Part shown: positions 8,849 to 17,555 of the stretch, piece after piece
Layout of the letters: each line of letters starts with the position of its first letter
How positions within the stretch are numbered: position 1 is the first letter of the stretch
DNA from: Bosea sp. 685
GTDB lineage: Bacteria; Pseudomonadota; Alphaproteobacteria; Rhizobiales; Beijerinckiaceae
DNA: 64,000 nucleotides
NCBI RefSeq assembly: GCF_031884435.1
Contig: NZ_CP134779.1
Coordinates: 6,016,501 to 6,080,500, forward strand
Direction: 5' to 3'
Position numbers and translations under genes: made by a program
Notes under the pieces: generated by a model
Seen by the model: the letters and a program-made list of their open reading frames with translations, nothing else
Told to the model about the DNA's origin: nothing
Databases searched by the model: none

Positions 8849-9352
8849 ATGTCCACTCTCGAACCGTCAGCGCCGCGTCGCCGGGCCCGCCTGTCGCGGT
8901 CGCTGGCTGCGCTCATCGCCTTCGCCGCGCCGGCGGGAGCGGTAAACGCCGCGCCGCAGACGGCCGCGCCCGAAACCGTGAACGTCCTGGTCGATCACGC
9001 GAAGGTGGTGCGGCTGCCGGAGAGGGCGCAGACCGTGATTGTCGGCAATCCCGGCATCGCCGATGTCTCGGTGCAGAAGAACGGCGTGATGGTCGTCACC
9101 GGCAAGAGCTTCGGCGTCACCAACCTGATCGCGCTCGACGCCGGCGGGGCGCTGCTGGCGGAGTCCCTCGTGCGCGTGAGCGCGGCTTCCGATTCCATCC
9201 TGACCGTGCAGCGCGGCCTGGAACGCGAATCCTATTCCTGCACGCCGATATGCCAGCCCTCGGTCCAGCTCGGCGACGCCCAGAAATATTTCGGCGAGGT
9301 CGGCGGCCAAACCACCGCTCGCAACAGCCTGGCGGTCGGCACGAACCGCTAG
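8849..9352 (+). CDS. Exported pilus-assembly secretin N-terminal-domain protein
   Basis: 167 residues from the ATG at 8849; an upstream in-frame TTG at 8807 is less likely. A basic N-terminus and hydrophobic segment (about 10-37, ending AVNA-A) look like a signal peptide. Residues about 43-120 match the secretin/pilus N-terminal domain fold (VVRLPERAQTVIVGNPGIADV, then VMVVTGKSFGVTNLIALD), the same module found at the start of CpaC. There is no secretin channel domain. Two cysteines (CTPIC) occur near the C-terminus. It is a stand-alone copy of the CpaC N-domain next to pilA, so a role in pilus assembly is likely. The stop codon TAG lies inside the target duplication of the adjacent IS. Confidence 0.8.
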   Translation: MSTLEPSAPRRRARLSRSLAALIAFAAPAGAVNAAPQTAAPETVNVLVDHAKVVRLPERAQTVIVGNPGIADVSVQKNGVMVVTGKSFGVTNLIALDAGGALLAESLVRVSAASDSILTVQRGLERESYSCTPICQPSVQLGDAQKYFGEVGGQTTARNSLAVGTNR

Positions 9353-9353
9353 A

Positions 9354-10398
9354 TGTGAGCTGTCAATAGGTTGTCCATCCGGTCCCGAGCGAGGAAGCTG
9401 AGGTTGCGAAGCTTCAGAGCCCTCGGGGAGGAACCGGATGAACATCCACAAGAATGCCCGTCTGACACCGCTGGGTCGAGAGCGGATTGTGCGGATGGCG
9501 GCCGATGGGCACAGGCCTTCCGAGATCGCGGTCTGCGTCGGCGTCAGCCTGAAGACCGTCGATAAATGGATCGCCCGCTTCGCCGCCGAGGGTGTGGCAG
9601 GTCTGGCCGACCGCTCGTCGCGGCCGCACCGGCTGCATCGCCCGACGCCGAGCGAACGGATCGAGCAGATCCTCGCGCTGCGGCGCCAGAAGCTGAGCGG
9701 CAAGGCCATCGCCAAGCAAGCTGGCGTCTCGCCGGCGACGGTGAGCCGGATCCTGCGGCGGGCGCGATTGAGCCGGATGCGCGACCTCGAGCCGGCCGAA
9801 CCGGTGCGCCGCTACGAGCGCGCCCATCCCGGCGAGTTGATCCACATCGACATCAAGAAGCTCGGCCGCATCGACGGTGTCGGCCACCGCATCACCGGGG
9901 ACCGGACCCGCCAGAGCAACCGGCGCGGACGCGGCGAAGGCCTCGGCTGGGAGTTCGCCCATGTCTGCATCGACGATGCCTCGCGACTCGCCTTCGTCGA
10001 GATGAAGCCCGACGAGAAGGCCATAAGCGCGGTCGCTTTCCTCAGGGCGGCGGTGGCCTATTACGAGCGCCTCGGCGTCACCGTCACCCGCGTCATGACC
10101 GATAACGGCTCATGCTATAAAGCCTTCGCTTTCCGCGACGCATGTCGCGATCTCGGGCTCAAGCACATCCGGACAAAACCCTACACACCCAAGACCAACG
10201 GCAAGGCCGAGCGCTTCATCCAGACAGCTCTGCGCGAATGGGCCTACGCCAGGCCCTATGATCACTCAGACCGCCGAACAGAGGAGCTGCCGCGCTGGCT
10301 CCACCATTACAACTGGCATCGACCCCATGGCGGTATCCAGGCCAATACCCCAATCAGCAGACTCGCTCTCGATCAGGACAACCTGTTGAGGCTCCACA
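9354..10398 (+). mobile_element. IS481-family insertion sequence, complete, with 6 bp target duplication
   Basis: The element is 1,045 bp. The left end reads TGTGAGCTGTCAATAGG and continues TTGTCC. The right end, reverse-complemented, begins TGTGGAGCCTCAACAGG and continues TTGTCC. These 23 bp ends agree at 17 positions. They are flanked by GCTAGA at 9348-9353 and again at 10399-10404. GCTAGA fits the NCTAGN target with 6 bp duplication known for IS481, and the TCAATAGGTTGT core resembles the end of Bordetella IS481. Both ends, the duplication and the transposase look intact, suggesting recent insertion. Confidence 0.93.
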
Positions 10399-10403
10399 GC
10401 TAG
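9438..10403 (+). CDS. IS481-family transposase
   Basis: 321 residues. An N-terminal helix-turn-helix region (about 15-60, LTPLGRERIVRMAADGHRPS then VSLKTVDKWIARF) is followed by a second HTH (about 85-110) and an rve/DDE integrase core. Candidate catalytic residues are the Asp of HIDIKKLGRID (first D), the Asp of VMTDNGSCY (second D) and the Glu of NGKAERFIQT (E). The frame is uninterrupted. The last sense codon straddles the right IS end, and the TAG stop (10401-10403) comes from the duplicated target, not from the element. Confidence 0.93.
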   Translation: MNIHKNARLTPLGRERIVRMAADGHRPSEIAVCVGVSLKTVDKWIARFAAEGVAGLADRSSRPHRLHRPTPSERIEQILALRRQKLSGKAIAKQAGVSPATVSRILRRARLSRMRDLEPAEPVRRYERAHPGELIHIDIKKLGRIDGVGHRITGDRTRQSNRRGRGEGLGWEFAHVCIDDASRLAFVEMKPDEKAISAVAFLRAAVAYYERLGVTVTRVMTDNGSCYKAFAFRDACRDLGLKHIRTKPYTPKTNGKAERFIQTALREWAYARPYDHSDRRTEELPRWLHHYNWHRPHGGIQANTPISRLALDQDNLLRLHS

Positions 10404-10558
10404 AGCAGGATGCGAATAAGTGGGAACCGGTCTTTCGCATCCTCCTCTAATTCTTTGATGAGAGCGTTTTCGAGCGAAATGGTCGCCCGTTCGCGTGAAG
10501 AAAACGCGTCGACATAAAGACGAGCAATTGAACGATCCAACGGGATCGGAAATTGCTC
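10401..10558. repeat. Mosaic palindromic repeat, modules A + inverted B + C
   Basis: Directly after the IS. Module A (10401-10449) is the GAGCAGGATGCG... palindrome, with small changes from the other copies. Module B in inverted orientation is at 10462-10510. Module C is an imperfect hairpin GAGCAATT...AATTGCTC at 10522-10558. The IS target GCTAGA is the outer edge of module A. Confidence 0.8.
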
Positions 10559-10831
10559 TCGACATGGGGTTGCGGAAGACATGGGGCTGCGGACCAACCC
10601 GCGCCTGCTCCGGCGACATAGCGAACGGCCATCAAGGTGAATGGCGGACTAACGCCTCTGGCGATGGTCCGCATGTGGCCATAACGGATCCGAAATTCTT
10701 TTCGTCTAGGACTGCGCTCGCCGAGGTCGACGGGCTTGTCCCGACGGCTGCCGGCACGACAAGCCGAGAATGTGCCCCGGTCTCATCTGCCCTGCAGTTC
10801 CCCGTGACACGCCAGCTGGACGCATGACGCT
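10559..10831. other. Non-coding spacer before the tadE-like genes
   Basis: Open frames here lack ribosome binding sites, recognisable domains and sensible codon use. It must hold the promoter of the tadE-like pair, but I see no clear motif. Confidence 0.4.
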
Positions 10832-11443
10832 ATGACGGGTCATCCGATCGAAACACCGGCCGAGCCGACGCGCCGACCGCGGGGAATCCATCGCCTGCTG
10901 CGACGCTTCAAGCGCTCGCAGAGCGGCGCGACGGCTGTCGAATTCGCCATCATAACGACGCCTTTCCTGATGATGCTGGCGGGGATCCTCGAGACCGCGC
11001 TGATGTTCTGGACCAGCCAGGCACTCGAGGAGGGCGTCGCCCAAGCCTCGCGCACGCTGCTCACCGGCCAGTCGCAGACGCTCTACAAAAGCGCCGTCGC
11101 CGGCGCCAATGCGACAGCCTTCAAGAACGCGATCTGCGCCAGTGCGCCGGGCCTGGTCGACTGCACCAAGGTGACCATCGACGTCCGCAGCTACGCCTCC
11201 TTCGCCACCGCCAACACAGGTACGACCGCGAGCAGTCCCGTGAGCGGCGGCGCCTTGAATACCACCGGTTACGGTTACACCCAGCCGCTGCCCGGGCAGA
11301 TCGTCGTCGTGCGGGCGGTGCTCGAATACCAGCTGATCTTCACGCAGTGGACCTCGGCGCTAGCCAATCTCGGCTCGGGCAAGCGCGCGATCGTGGCTTC
11401 CACCACCTTCCGTGCCGAACCCTTTACCGTTCCTGCGACCTGA
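10832..11443 (+). CDS. TadE-like pseudopilin
   Basis: 203 residues with a basic N-terminus, then the TadE signature SGATAVEFAIITTPFLMMLAG (about 31-51) forming one membrane helix, then a periplasmic domain. TadE/TadF family proteins are minor pseudopilins of the Tad pilus and may be processed by CpaA. It is followed after 9 bp by a second gene of the same family, so the two form an operon. The IS481 element and repeats separate it from the rest of the Tad locus. Confidence 0.88.
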   Translation: MTGHPIETPAEPTRRPRGIHRLLRRFKRSQSGATAVEFAIITTPFLMMLAGILETALMFWTSQALEEGVAQASRTLLTGQSQTLYKSAVAGANATAFKNAICASAPGLVDCTKVTIDVRSYASFATANTGTTASSPVSGGALNTTGYGYTQPLPGQIVVVRAVLEYQLIFTQWTSALANLGSGKRAIVASTTFRAEPFTVPAT

Positions 11444-11452
11444 GGCCGGATC

Positions 11453-12070
11453 ATGTCGCGCGCCATCTCCTTCCGCCGCAACCGGGCCGCCCTGCGCGGC
11501 CTGGCGCGGCGCTTCGCCCGCAGCCGCCGCGGCGTGGCGGCCATCGAATTCGCCTTCGTTCTCCCGATCATGCTGACGGCCTATTTCGGCATCGTCGAGG
11601 TTGCACAAGGTGTGATGATCGACCGCAAGGTCACGGATTTGAATCGCGCCTTGGGCGACCTGACCGCCCAGGGCACGTCGATCTCGGACACCGAGATGAG
11701 CAATATTTTTGACGCGGCGCAGACGATTATGGCGCCGTTCACCAGCGTCGCGCCGAAGATGGCGGTCGTCAGCGTCGTCATCGACAGCAGCGGCGTCGCC
11801 AAGGTCTGCTGGAGCGCGCAGCGCAATTCTGCCGTGCCGAAGCGCGGAGACACGGTCGCCCTGCCGGACAATCTCAAGATCGCCAGCACCTCGCTGATCA
11901 TGGCGACAGCGAGCTATGACTACACGCCGCTCGGTTATCTCGTGACCAAGACGATCACGCTCGGCAACACCCCGATCTATATGCGCCCGCGTGTCGGCAA
12001 GACCGGCGGCACCGGCAATATAGAGCAGGTCGAGCGGGCCAGCGTCGCCATGTGCCCGCTCTACAACTGA
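11453..12070 (+). CDS. TadE-like pseudopilin (second copy)
   Basis: 205 residues. Arg-rich N-terminus, then the signature GVAAIEFAFVLPIMLTAYFG (about 25-44), one membrane helix and a periplasmic tail with a Cys near 119 and one near 202. It pairs with the preceding TadE-like gene, 9 bp upstream. It is convergent with the phosphomannomutase gene, only 37 bp away. No TadG-length protein is present in the window. Confidence 0.87.
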   Translation: MSRAISFRRNRAALRGLARRFARSRRGVAAIEFAFVLPIMLTAYFGIVEVAQGVMIDRKVTDLNRALGDLTAQGTSISDTEMSNIFDAAQTIMAPFTSVAPKMAVVSVVIDSSGVAKVCWSAQRNSAVPKRGDTVALPDNLKIASTSLIMATASYDYTPLGYLVTKTITLGNTPIYMRPRVGKTGGTGNIEQVERASVAMCPLYN

Positions 12071-12107
12071 CGGGGAACTCTGCCTCCCAGCTTGTCTGCC
12101 TCGCCCG

Positions 12108-13607
12108 TCAGATACTCTGGTTGTAGGCGCCGACCTCGGGATTCTCACGCAGCAAGGCATCGATCGCCGCGAACATCTCGCGCATGCGCGCCTCGGAGAC
12201 CGGGCTCTCGCAGACAACGACGAGTTCGGGCTTGTTCGACGAGGCCCGAACCAGCCCCCAGGTGCCGTCCGTATTGACGACGCGGACGCCGTTCACAGTA
12301 ATGACGTCGCGGATCGATTGGCCGGCGATGGTGGCGCCTTGCGCCTGCAGCGCCTCGATGCGCTTCACGACGCGTTCGCCGACCTGATACTTGATCTCGT
12401 CGGCGCATTTGGCCGCCATGGTCGGCGTGCCCCAGGTCTTGGGCACCGCGGTATAGAGCTGCGACATCGACTTGCCCGGATTGCGGTCGAGCATGTCGAT
12501 GACGGCGATGGCGGTGACGACGCCGTCATCATAGCCGCGACCGACCGGCGCGTTGAAAAAGAAATGGCCCGATTTCTCGAAGCCGGCGAGCGCGTTCAGA
12601 TCACGCACGCGGCGCTTGATGTAGGAGTGGCCGGTCTTCCAGTAATCGGTCTTGACGCCGAGCCGCTGCAATTCGGGGTCCGTGCTGAACAGGCCGGTCG
12701 ACTTCACATCGACGACGAACTGCGCAGCCGGATGAAGCGCGCCGAGATCGCGCGCCAGCATGACGCCGATCTTGTCGGCAAAAATCTCCTCGCCATGATT
12801 GTCCACGACGCCGCAGCGGTCACCATCGCCGTCGAAGCCGAGCGCGACATCGGCGCCGTGCTGCTTCACGGCGTCGGCCATGGCATGCAGCATCTTCATG
12901 TCTTCGGGGTTGGGGTTGTAGCGCGGGAAGGAATGGTCGGGCTCGACATCCATCGGCACGACCTCGCAGCCCAGCGCCTCCAGGATCTGCGGGGCGAAGG
13001 CGCCGGCCGTGCCGTTGCCGCAGGCGGCGATGACCTTGAGCTTGCGCGTGATCTTCGGGCGGCTGGTCAGGTCCTTGATGTAGAGCGCCGGGAAATCCGG
13101 CACGAACTGATAGGAGCCACCGCCCGACAGGCCGAAATCGGCGGCGAGCACGATCTCCTTGAGCCTGCCCATCTCCTCGGGACCAAAGGTGACGGGGCGG
13201 TCGCAGCCCATCTTCACCCCGGTCCAGCCATTGTCGTTATGCGAGGCGGTGACCATGGCGACGCAAGGCACATCGAGCGCGAACTGAGCGAAATAGGCCA
13301 TCGGCGACATGGCGAGCCCGATATCATGGACCTTGCAGCCCGCCGCCATCAGGCCGGTGACGAGCGCCATCTTGATCGATGAGGAATAGCTGCGGAAATC
13401 ATGGCCGGTGACGATCTCCGGCTTCACGCCCATGCGCTTGATCAGCGTGCCCAGCCCCATGCCGACGGCCTGAACGCCCATCAGGTTAAGCTCAGGCCCG
13501 AAGAACCAGCGCGCATCGTATTCGCGGAAGCCGGTCGGCTTCACCAGTGGCAGGGCTTCATATTCGAAGGTGTTCGGAAAGAGCTCAGGCAGCGGCTTGG
13601 GGAACAT
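12108..13607 (-). CDS. Phosphomannomutase/phosphoglucomutase
   Basis: 499 residues from the ATG at 13607. The frame stays open upstream but runs into a palindromic repeat, so the longer start is rejected. It interconverts hexose 1- and 6-phosphates for nucleotide sugar and polysaccharide synthesis. Visible motifs: the phosphoserine loop TASHN with Ser near residue 122, the metal-binding loop DGDGDR near 257-262, a sugar-binding FEKSGH near 340 and a C-terminal phosphate-binding region. It stands alone, convergent with the tadE pair. Confidence 0.93.
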   Translation of the reverse strand: MFPKPLPELFPNTFEYEALPLVKPTGFREYDARWFFGPELNLMGVQAVGMGLGTLIKRMGVKPEIVTGHDFRSYSSSIKMALVTGLMAAGCKVHDIGLAMSPMAYFAQFALDVPCVAMVTASHNDNGWTGVKMGCDRPVTFGPEEMGRLKEIVLAADFGLSGGGSYQFVPDFPALYIKDLTSRPKITRKLKVIAACGNGTAGAFAPQILEALGCEVVPMDVEPDHSFPRYNPNPEDMKMLHAMADAVKQHGADVALGFDGDGDRCGVVDNHGEEIFADKIGVMLARDLGALHPAAQFVVDVKSTGLFSTDPELQRLGVKTDYWKTGHSYIKRRVRDLNALAGFEKSGHFFFNAPVGRGYDDGVVTAIAVIDMLDRNPGKSMSQLYTAVPKTWGTPTMAAKCADEIKYQVGERVVKRIEALQAQGATIAGQSIRDVITVNGVRVVNTDGTWGLVRASSNKPELVVVCESPVSEARMREMFAAIDALLRENPEVGAYNQSI

Positions 13608-13692
13608 CAGGACATCCGGGACGGAGAAGCGGGCCAGAGGCGCCACGCATAGCCGATGACGCCGATGATGGGAAACGCTTGAGCCCGAACCC

Positions 13693-13798
13693 AGCTGGAG
13701 CCGTTTCCGATCCAACTGGATCGGAAACGGCTCCAGCTTTTTGTTTTGACGCGTTTTCTTCATGCGAACCGGTGTCCGCTTCGCTCGAAAACGCTTTA
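13693..13798. repeat. Mosaic palindromic repeat, module C + module B
   Basis: Module C is a perfect hairpin with arms of at least 20 bp, 13694-13713 and 13718-13737, and the loop AACT. It is followed by TTTTTGTTTT and then module B (GACGCGTTTTCTTCATGCG... to AAAACGC, 13746-13795). The hairpin plus T-run could act as a plus-strand terminator, but no plus-strand gene ends nearby, so I class it as a repeat. Confidence 0.8.
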
Positions 13799-13803
13799 GC
13801 GGT

Positions 13804-14346
13804 TCAGCCGCGCAGGACCATTCTACCGGTCTGGACCTCGTAGCCCAGCAGCTTGCCGAGGAAGGAGGTGCCGAGCAGGCTCATCGAGAGCGCACCGTCC
13901 GGCAACACGACCGCCTCGACATTGCGCACCAGGATATCGCCGAGCCGCACCTCCCGCAGATTGACGCGCGCGCCCTTGACCACGCCATTGGCGGTGTTGA
14001 GGATCATCTTGTAGTCGCTGGGTCCGAGCTGGATGCCGAGCGCCCGGGCATCGCTCGCCGTCAGTGCGACCATGCTGGCGCCGGTATCGACCATCATCTG
14101 GACGCGGTAATTGTCGATCGTCGGATAAACGACATAATGGCCGCGATAATCCGCGGCGACGGTCAGGGTCGGCCGCTGCGGAGCGGTCATTGGCGACGCC
14201 GCTGACCGGCTCGCCGTCGTGGCTACCCCCGCGACGGGAGGCGCGCCACCCCCGGTGAAGTCGGCGAGCCGCTCGCTATAGGAAAGCGCGCTGTAGATCA
14301 CGGCCCCGGCAATGCCGAGAGCCCATATGATCGGCCTTTGCGCCAT
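13804..14346 (-). CDS. Retropepsin-like aspartic protease, clan AA (TIGR02281 type)
   Basis: 180 residues from the ATG at 14346, preferred because the upstream TTG extension has no domain. An N-terminal membrane anchor (about 5-22) is followed by a linker and a single retropepsin-like domain (about 60-180). The catalytic motif is VDTGAS with Asp near residue 87; MVALTASDARALGI follows, as in this family. Such proteins are periplasm-facing and act as dimers. The substrate is unknown. It is a single gene with repeat-filled flanks. Confidence 0.85.
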   Translation of the reverse strand: MAQRPIIWALGIAGAVIYSALSYSERLADFTGGGAPPVAGVATTASRSAASPMTAPQRPTLTVAADYRGHYVVYPTIDNYRVQMMVDTGASMVALTASDARALGIQLGPSDYKMILNTANGVVKGARVNLREVRLGDILVRNVEAVVLPDGALSMSLLGTSFLGKLLGYEVQTGRMVLRG

Positions 14347-14524
14347 CGACGTCTGACTCCACCCCCAGTTTACGTTTGGAGAATGTGGCGCAGTCCCTGC
14401 GGAAAGATGAAAAACGCAGCTCGTATTGTGCGCGTTGCGGGACCGATCCCGGTTTTGCAAGGAACAGACTTAACGCAGGGTTCCCCCAGCTTTCGCCAAG
14501 ACTCAACAAAGGGGCCTGCGGGGC

Positions 14525-15433
14525 TCAAAGAAAAGCCCGGCCGACCAGTGCTTCGATCGCCGCGCGGCGTGGCACGCTCGGCTGCGCACCGGCCACCGTG
14601 CAGGCAAGCGAGCCGGCAGCCAGTCCGCGCTGAAGCGCGCCCGAAAAGCCGCAGGCTGCAGCAAGTGCCGCAGCAAAGGCCCCTGTGAAACTGTCGCCAG
14701 CAGCGACAGTATCGACGACGTCGACCTGCGGCGCCGCGAGCCTGCGCCGGACGCCGCCCTGCCAGCCGACCACGCCGGCCGCGCCGAGCGTCACGACGCA
14801 GGCCAGCCCGCGCTCGGCATCGATGCGCCGGGCGACCTCCTCGGGTTCCCCATCGGGCCAGCCCAGGGACTGCGCCAGAACCAGCGCCTCGTGCTCGTTG
14901 ACGATGAGGACATCAAGACAGTCGAGCAGCGCCGCAGCGGGCGCACCGGCCGGGGCGAGGTTCAAGATGACGCGTCCGCCGGCACGCTTCATCGACCGCG
15001 CGGCGGCGATGCACTCCGCCTCCGGCACTTCACGCTGGAGCAGCAGAACGTCGCGCTCGCCCAGCGGCATGGTGTCCAGCATGGCGCTGCGAGCCAACGC
15101 GTTTGCGCCGGCCGCAACGACGATCTGGTTGGAGCCGGCCGCATCGACCGCGATGAAGGCCGCCCCCGTTGGCGCATCGACATGCGCGACATGGGCAAGA
15201 TCGACCCCGTCCACCGCGAGTAGCGACAAGGCGATCTCGGCGAAACCATCGCGCCCGACCGCGCCGACAAGTGCGACCTCGGCCCCGGCGCGGCGCGCCG
15301 CCAGCGCCTGATTGGCGCCCTTTCCACCGGGATGGAGCGCATAGCCCGGGCCAATCACGGTTTCGCCCGCACCGGGCAGGCGCTCGACCGGCGTGACGAG
15401 GTCGACATTCAAGGAACCAAAAACGACGATCAT
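14525..15433 (-). CDS. rbsK: Ribokinase (PfkB family)
   Basis: 302 residues from the ATG at 15433 (protein begins MIVVFGSLNVDLVTPVERLP). It phosphorylates D-ribose at O5. PfkB signature 1 is seen as GGKGANQALAARRAGAEV (about 37-55) and signature 2 as DTVAAGDSFTGAFAAAL (about 238-254) with the catalytic Asp. No ribose transporter is adjacent in the window. Lying just downstream of the pca genes on the same strand (34 bp after the pcaG stop) may be chance; substrate assignment within PfkB is moderately certain. Confidence 0.85.
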   Translation of the reverse strand: MIVVFGSLNVDLVTPVERLPGAGETVIGPGYALHPGGKGANQALAARRAGAEVALVGAVGRDGFAEIALSLLAVDGVDLAHVAHVDAPTGAAFIAVDAAGSNQIVVAAGANALARSAMLDTMPLGERDVLLLQREVPEAECIAAARSMKRAGGRVILNLAPAGAPAAALLDCLDVLIVNEHEALVLAQSLGWPDGEPEEVARRIDAERGLACVVTLGAAGVVGWQGGVRRRLAAPQVDVVDTVAAGDSFTGAFAAALAAACGFSGALQRGLAAGSLACTVAGAQPSVPRRAAIEALVGRAFL

Positions 15434-15467
15434 GGCACGTCCCGGGGCGGCCTTCACATCGAAGGCC

Positions 15468-16079
15468 TCAGGCCTCGAAGAACACCGTCTCACCCTCGCC
15501 TTGCAAGCGGATATCGAAGCGGAAAACACCATCCGCGCCGCGCTGGGCGATCAGCGTATCGCGCCGCCCGGCCGGCACCAGGGCCAGGACCGGATCGGAG
15601 GCATTGCCCGGCTCGTCAGAGAAGTAGATCCGGGTCGCGAGCCTGAGCAGCACACCACGTGCGAAGACCGAGACGCTGAGATGGGGGGCCTGCTGTGTCT
15701 CATCAGCTCCCGGCAATGCACCCGGCTTGACCGTCTCGAAGAAGAAGCCGCCTTCCGCATTCGTCTCGGCGCGGCCGAAACCGGTGAAGCCGACATTGCC
15801 CGCGGCATGGAAGCGCCCCTGCGGATCAGCTTGCCAGCTCTCGATCATGGCATCGCTCACGGGCACGCCATCGCCGTCGAAGACCGTGCCTTCGATGCGG
15901 ATATGCTCGCCGGCCACGCCTTCCGCGGCGACCTGTTCGGTCGCGAGTTCCGGCCCGCCATAGGCGCGCGGTGTCAGCGCATAGGCGAAAAAGGGGCCGA
16001 TCGTCTGGGATGGCGTCAGGCCGGGCTTGGTCTCAGTGGCCGTCTTGGTCTCAGTGGTCTTCCCGGTCTCAGTGGTCAT
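15468..16079 (-). CDS. pcaG: Protocatechuate 3,4-dioxygenase alpha subunit
   Basis: 203 residues. With PcaH it forms the ring-cleaving dioxygenase that converts protocatechuate to 3-carboxymuconate. The core begins GLTPSQTIGPFFAYAL. The start at 16079 (MTTETGKTTETK) overlaps the end of pcaH by 11 bp, in keeping with coupled expression. An oddity is the N-terminus, which is encoded by an imperfect 18 bp tandem repeat (16026-16079) giving a TET(G/K)K-rich tail. As in other alpha subunits, the iron ligands are expected in the beta subunit. Confidence 0.9.
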   Translation of the reverse strand: MTTETGKTTETKTATETKPGLTPSQTIGPFFAYALTPRAYGGPELATEQVAAEGVAGEHIRIEGTVFDGDGVPVSDAMIESWQADPQGRFHAAGNVGFTGFGRAETNAEGGFFFETVKPGALPGADETQQAPHLSVSVFARGVLLRLATRIYFSDEPGNASDPVLALVPAGRRDTLIAQRGADGVFRFDIRLQGEGETVFFEA

Positions 16080-16779
16080 GGGGCTCTTCCAGCGGCGTCG
16101 CATTGCGGCCGCGCAGGACGATGTCGAACTGGTAGGCGAGCGCCCATTCCGGCTCGGTGGTCTCGATGTCGAAGCGTGAAACTAGCCGGTTGCGCGCATT
16201 CTCGTCGGTGATCGACTGGAAGATCGGATCGTATTTGAACAGCGGATCGCCCGGAAAATACATCTGCGTGATCACGCGCGAGAGGAAGCTCGGCCCAAAT
16301 AGCGAGAAATGGATATGGGCCGGCCGCCAGGCATTGTGATGGTTGCGCCAGGGATAGGCGCCGGGCTTGACCGTGACGAAGCGATAACGCCCCTGCGCAT
16401 CGGTCAGTGCCCGGCCCGCGCCAGTGAAATTCGGATCGAGCGGGGCCGGATGCTGGTCGCGGATATGGACATAGCGCCCGGCGGCATTGGCCTGCCAGAT
16501 CTCGACCAGCGTATGCGGCACCGGCCGGCCGTCCTCGTCGAGCACGCGGCCGGTCACGATGATGCGCTCGCCCAGCGGCTCGCCCTCGTGCTGGCGCGTG
16601 AGGTCGGTGTCGGTCTCGTTGACCGCAACATGGCCGAAGACCGGCCCGGTCGTTTCCGACAGCGTGTGCGGCAGCAGGATCAGGGGCTGCGCCGGGGCGC
16701 GCTTCAAAGTGGATTTGTATTCTGGCGAGGCGTTGAGAGGGTGTGCCTTCAAGCTCTCGCGCGGATAGATCAGGCTCAT
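16069..16779 (-). CDS. pcaH: Protocatechuate 3,4-dioxygenase beta subunit
   Basis: 236 residues from the ATG at 16779. It carries the non-haem Fe(III) ligands: Tyr in AGRYVH, Tyr in PGAYPWRNHHNAWR, and the two His of RPAHIHFS. Order and spacing match the Tyr2His2 site of intradiol dioxygenases. The start overlaps the end of the CoA-transferase B gene by 4 bp (ATGA). It is part of a minus-strand operon running CoA-transferase A, CoA-transferase B, pcaH, pcaG. Confidence 0.94.
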   Translation of the reverse strand: MSLIYPRESLKAHPLNASPEYKSTLKRAPAQPLILLPHTLSETTGPVFGHVAVNETDTDLTRQHEGEPLGERIIVTGRVLDEDGRPVPHTLVEIWQANAAGRYVHIRDQHPAPLDPNFTGAGRALTDAQGRYRFVTVKPGAYPWRNHHNAWRPAHIHFSLFGPSFLSRVITQMYFPGDPLFKYDPIFQSITDENARNRLVSRFDIETTEPEWALAYQFDIVLRGRNATPLEEPHDH

Positions 16780-17549
16780 GCCGCCACTCCGTGAGCTTGC
16801 TTGGTGCGGATGTGCAGGTCGCGCAGCACCGCCAGTTCCTGCACTGATGCGGCGGGAGTCTCCGCCAACTCGGCCACGAAGCGCAAGGGCCAGCCGCAGC
16901 CGGCCTGAACCTGCTCGCGCGTGACGCCCGGATGCAGCGAGACCACGGTCAGCTCCGACGTCTCGGGGTCCGGCTCCATCACGCAGAGATCTGTGATGAT
17001 CTTGGTCGGCCCCCTCGTCTTCAGGCCGAGCTTGGCGCGGTCGCCCTTGCCCGTACCGTGGCCGAAGGAGGTAATGAAGGGCAGCGTCTCGACGAAAGCG
17101 CGCGAGCCCATCGCCATGGTGATGAAGATCTGGCCGCAATGGATTGCGATCTCGGGCGCGCCGCCGCCGCCCGGCAGACGCACCTTTGGCGCGTCATAGG
17201 GGCCGACGACCGTGGTGTTGAGATTGGCGAAGCGGTCGATCTGCGCGCCGCCGAGGAAACCGATGGTGATGCGTCCGCCCTGCAGCCAGTAGCGGAACAT
17301 CTCCGGCACCGAGACGGTGGTCAGCGCGGTATCACAGAGTTCGCCATCGCCGATCGAGAGCGGCAGCACGGTCGGCCGCGTCGAGAGCGTGCCGGATTCG
17401 TAGATCAGCGTGATTTTCGGCGCATGGGTCAAACGCGCGAGGTTGCAGGCGGCCGAGGGCGCGCCGATGCCGACGAAGCAGACATCCTCATTCGTCAGCA
17501 GCCGGGCGGCTGCGATCGTCATCATCTCAGTGGGGGTCGCGGTCATCAT
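16776..17549 (-). CDS. catJ: 3-oxoadipate CoA-transferase subunit B (CatJ/GctB type)
   Basis: 257 residues; in-frame ATGs also exist at 17546 and 17525. A family I CoA-transferase beta subunit of the glutaconate-CoA-transferase-like branch, as in the CatIJ enzymes that activate 3-oxoadipate with succinyl-CoA. The active-site motif region reads LIYESGTLS (about 48-56), and a glycine-rich LPGGGGAPEIA follows near 125. Operon context with pcaHG supports 3-oxoadipate as substrate. No pcaB, pcaC or pcaD gene is present in this window. Confidence 0.85.
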   Translation of the reverse strand: MMTATPTEMMTIAAARLLTNEDVCFVGIGAPSAACNLARLTHAPKITLIYESGTLSTRPTVLPLSIGDGELCDTALTTVSVPEMFRYWLQGGRITIGFLGGAQIDRFANLNTTVVGPYDAPKVRLPGGGGAPEIAIHCGQIFITMAMGSRAFVETLPFITSFGHGTGKGDRAKLGLKTRGPTKIITDLCVMEPDPETSELTVVSLHPGVTREQVQAGCGWPLRFVAELAETPAASVQELAVLRDLHIRTKQAHGVAA

Positions 17550-17555
17550 GATCCC

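Noticed and set aside
10419..10445. GGAAC inside module A copies as EcfG -35 boxes
   Set aside because: GGGAACCGG occurs in several copies, but no CGTT lies 16-17 bp downstream in this copy or the others checked.
13693..13745. Long hairpin plus T-run as a terminator
   Set aside because: It would work on the plus strand, where no gene ends nearby; its structure recurs at 54.1 kb as a repeat module.
13608..13763. N-terminal extension of the phosphomannomutase
   Set aside because: It reads through the module C/B palindromic repeat; the family starts near MFPKPLPELFP.
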